14,427 nt of DNA from JADJLQ01 sp034439915 (GTDB lineage: Bacteria; Bacteroidota; Bacteroidia; Chitinophagales; Saprospiraceae), in assembly GCA_034439915.1 (NCBI GenBank), contig JAWXBI010000052.1, positions 1 to 14,427 on the forward strand, in the 5' to 3' direction. Within the stretch, counting starts at the first letter, position 1. The number at the start of each line of letters is the position of its first letter. Shown here piece after piece: positions 14,308 through 14,427 of the stretch. The position numbers and the translations under genes were made by a program. Below the pieces are notes generated by a model. That model was not told the origin of the DNA and ran no database searches. It worked only from the letters and a program-made list of their open reading frames with translations.

Positions 14308-14427
14308 CTCACTACTCTCATCCCACTACTCGCACCTCACTACTCGCATCTCACTACTCGCATCTCACTACTCGCATCTCACTACTCGCATCTCACTACT
14401 CGCATCTCACTACTCGCATCTCACTAC
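14308..14427. repeat. Alternating CTCACTA/CTCGCAT heptad array, runs off the window
   Basis: Seventeen heptads plus one base lie in perfect phase from 14308 to the window end. The first units are impure (CTCTCAT, CCCACTA, CTCGCAC); from 14336 onward CTCACTA and CTCGCAT alternate without error, i.e. a pure 14-bp tandem repeat. The array starts 28 bp after the stop codon of the four-helix-bundle gene. The true length is unknown. No gene is visible in the last 148 bp. Confidence 0.95.

Noticed and set aside
14308..14427. CRISPR array
   Set aside because: Units are contiguous 7/14-bp repeats with no unique spacers and no cas genes nearby.

Overview
The window looks like an accessory region of a Bacteroidota chromosome, probably from the Saprospiria/Chitinophagia side, although the exact lineage is a guess. 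Four signs point there. The DNA is AT-rich. I see no purine-rich Shine-Dalgarno boxes ahead of the starts. One leader carries a perfect Bacteroidota-type -7 box (TAnnTTTG). The gene content is a LolD/MacB-type ATPase with several ~800-residue duplicated MacB/FtsX permeases, plus a stand-alone four-helix-bundle (S23/intervening-sequence) protein.

Layout, read in the direction of transcription on the minus strand: ABC ATPase (13814-13137), then five full-length permeases at 13040-10596, 10277-7893, 7748-5343, 5272-2810 and 2656-266. All six genes point the same way, with spacers of 70-318 bp and no overlaps. At the right end a small plus-strand gene for a four-helix-bundle protein (13920-14279) diverges from the ATPase. 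No rRNA, tRNA, CRISPR array or transposase is visible.

How the genes work together: the single ATPase has every ABC motif and should power the permeases. Each permease has two FtsX-type membrane domains and two large extracytoplasmic domains, with a cytoplasmic motif of the type EIGIRKVLGA in each half, where a type VII (MacB/LolCDE) permease meets its ATPase. One ATPase for five diverged permeases suggests interchangeable or heteromeric transporters. Substrate and any adaptor or outer-membrane partner are unknown; none is encoded here. The spacer ahead of the third permease (7749-7892) holds a terminator-like hairpin and a promoter-like box, so the cluster may be two transcription units.

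The most unusual part is the non-coding DNA. Every spacer I can delimit except 7749-7892 is built largely from 7-bp units. Unit sequence changes between and within spacers (CATTGTT, TCATTAA, GATTGAG, GTTTCAG, AATTCGT, GGTTAAT, GTCGACA, GAGAAGC, CTCACTA/CTCGCAT), yet the 7-bp phase often runs straight through the change, with occasional 8-bp units. The four-helix-bundle gene lies between two such arrays of related units in inverted orientation, so it may form a small mobile or selfish unit with them. These heptads resemble in form the short tandemly repeated repetitive (STRR) heptamers known from cyanobacteria.
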